Part shown: positions 63,317-64,000 of the stretch, piece after piece | Numbering within the stretch: the stretch's first letter is position 1 | How the letters are laid out: every line of letters begins with the position of its first letter | Origin: Streptomyces candidus | GTDB lineage: Bacteria > Actinomycetota > Actinomycetes > Streptomycetales > Streptomycetaceae | Assembly: GCF_014207445.1 (NCBI RefSeq) | Contig: NZ_JACHEM010000004.1 | Location: 62,001 to 126,000 of the forward strand | Reading direction: 5' to 3' | DNA: 64,000 nucleotides | Notes under the pieces: generated by a model | The model's database searches: none | What the model was told of the DNA's origin: nothing | The model's input: only the letters and a program-made list of their open reading frames with translations | Translations under genes and position numbers: made by a program

Positions 63317-64000
63317 GTGAGCGCCAATAACCCGGCAGCCGTCGTCGTCCTCGCAGCGGGTGAGGGCACCCGTATGAAGTCGGCCACCCCGAAGGTCCTG
63401 CACGAGATCAGCGGGCGTTCGCTCGTCGGCCACGTGGTCACCGCCGCCCGCGAGCTGGACCCGGCCGACCTGGTCGTCGTCGTGGGTCACGCCCGCGAGA
63501 AGGTCTCCGCGCACCTCGGCGAGATCGACGCCGAGGCGCACACCGCCGTGCAGGAGCGGCAGCTCGGTACGGGTCATGCCGTACGGATGGGCCTCGAAGC
63601 CCTGGGCGGCAGTCCGTCGGGGACGGTCGTCGTGGTCTGCGGCGACACCCCGCTGCTGACCGGCGAGACGCTGAAGGCGCTGGCCGCCACGCACTCCGCC
63701 GACGGCAACGCCTGCACCGTGCTGACCGCCGAGGTCCCGGACTCGACCGGGTACGGGCGCATCGTGCGGGACGCCGGGACGCAGGCGGTGACCGCGATCG
63801 TCGAGCACAAGGACGCGAGTGACGCCCAGCGGGCGATCCGTGAGATCAACTCCGGTGTCTTCGCCTTCGACGGCGAGCTGCTGGCCGACGCGCTGGGCAA
63901 GGTGCGTACGGACAACAGCCAGGGCGAGGAGTACCTGACCGACGTCCTCGGCATTCTGCGCGAGGCGGGCCACCGGGTGGGGGCGTCGGTGGCCGGCGAC
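63317..64000 (+). CDS. glmU: Bifunctional GlmU, N-terminal part (runs off window)
   Basis: The first 228 residues of GlmU, which acetylates glucosamine-1-phosphate and couples it to UTP to give UDP-GlcNAc for cell-wall synthesis. The uridyltransferase domain shows VVVLAAGEGTRMKSATPKVL, QLGTGHAVRMGLE, VVCGDTPLL, YGRIVRDAG and INSGVFAF. The left-handed beta-helix acetyltransferase domain lies outside. GTG 63317 follows GAAGGG. The tRNA-Gln gene immediately upstream is normal for Streptomyces. Confidence 0.96.
   Translation, partial: MSANNPAAVVVLAAGEGTRMKSATPKVLHEISGRSLVGHVVTAARELDPADLVVVVGHAREKVSAHLGEIDAEAHTAVQERQLGTGHAVRMGLEALGGSPSGTVVVVCGDTPLLTGETLKALAATHSADGNACTVLTAEVPDSTGYGRIVRDAGTQAVTAIVEHKDASDAQRAIREINSGVFAFDGELLADALGKVRTDNSQGEEYLTDVLGILREAGHRVGASVAGD

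Overview
The window looks like a chromosomal core segment of a Streptomyces-type actinomycete. Evidence: very high GC, strong GC bias at third codon positions, many GTG and some TTG starts, leaderless-looking genes, and a run of genes in the order known from Streptomyces chromosomes (hutU, cystathionine beta-synthase, thiolase, bldA, ndh, ppx/DUF501/FtsB-like/eno, two resuscitation-promoting factors, P450, mazG, SurA-like lipoprotein, mfd, MacB-like ABC transporters, glmU). I saw no insertion sequence, integrase, phage gene or CRISPR array. The genus is an inference from gene content and order; no database was searched.

Layout. 1-5.7 kb: the 5' part of hutU (histidine breakdown), a small cluster of Roadblock/LC7 proteins around a DUF4388-like protein, and an RpiR-family regulator. 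6-13.2 kb: cystathionine beta-synthase, an SGNH hydrolase, a thiolase, three small unknown genes and a Bax-inhibitor-1 protein. 13.45 kb: tRNA-Leu(UAA), which matches bldA, the developmental tRNA of Streptomyces; I found no in-frame TTA codon in the genes I call. 13.9-22 kb: a MacB-like ABC exporter, a secreted phospholipase-D-like protein, a cyclopropane fatty acid synthase, and a type II NADH dehydrogenase preceded by two Rex-operator-like palindromes. 22-31.7 kb: one long minus-strand run with ppx, DUF501, an FtsB-like protein, enolase, rpfA behind a cyclic-di-AMP (ydaO) riboswitch, a second Rpf, a P450, mazG and a SurA-like lipoprotein.

31.8-40.8 kb is a cell-envelope glycan locus: two paralogous polyprenyl-phosphate-type glycosyltransferases, two giant YfhO-like membrane proteins (one fused to a GtrA domain through a minisatellite-encoded linker) and a methyltransferase. 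41-48.3 kb: a Ser/Thr kinase with repeats, its membrane neighbour, a secreted HNH nuclease lipoprotein, a possible 34-residue peptide gene with its own terminator, and mfd. 48.7-54 kb: a second MacB-like exporter paralogous to the first, divergent from an MFS efflux gene that carries a +1 frameshift.

54-61 kb is the most unusual part. A coiled-coil protein is followed by a cluster of toxin/immunity-type domains: a giant protein joining an Imm35-like domain, a Pro/Gly-rich linker, a deaminase-like domain and a SUKH-like domain; an SMI1/KNR4 protein; a YwqJ-like deaminase; and a SUKH-3 protein. The window ends with a histidine kinase lacking a partner regulator, a vapBC toxin-antitoxin pair, tRNA-Gln(UUG) and the 5' part of glmU.
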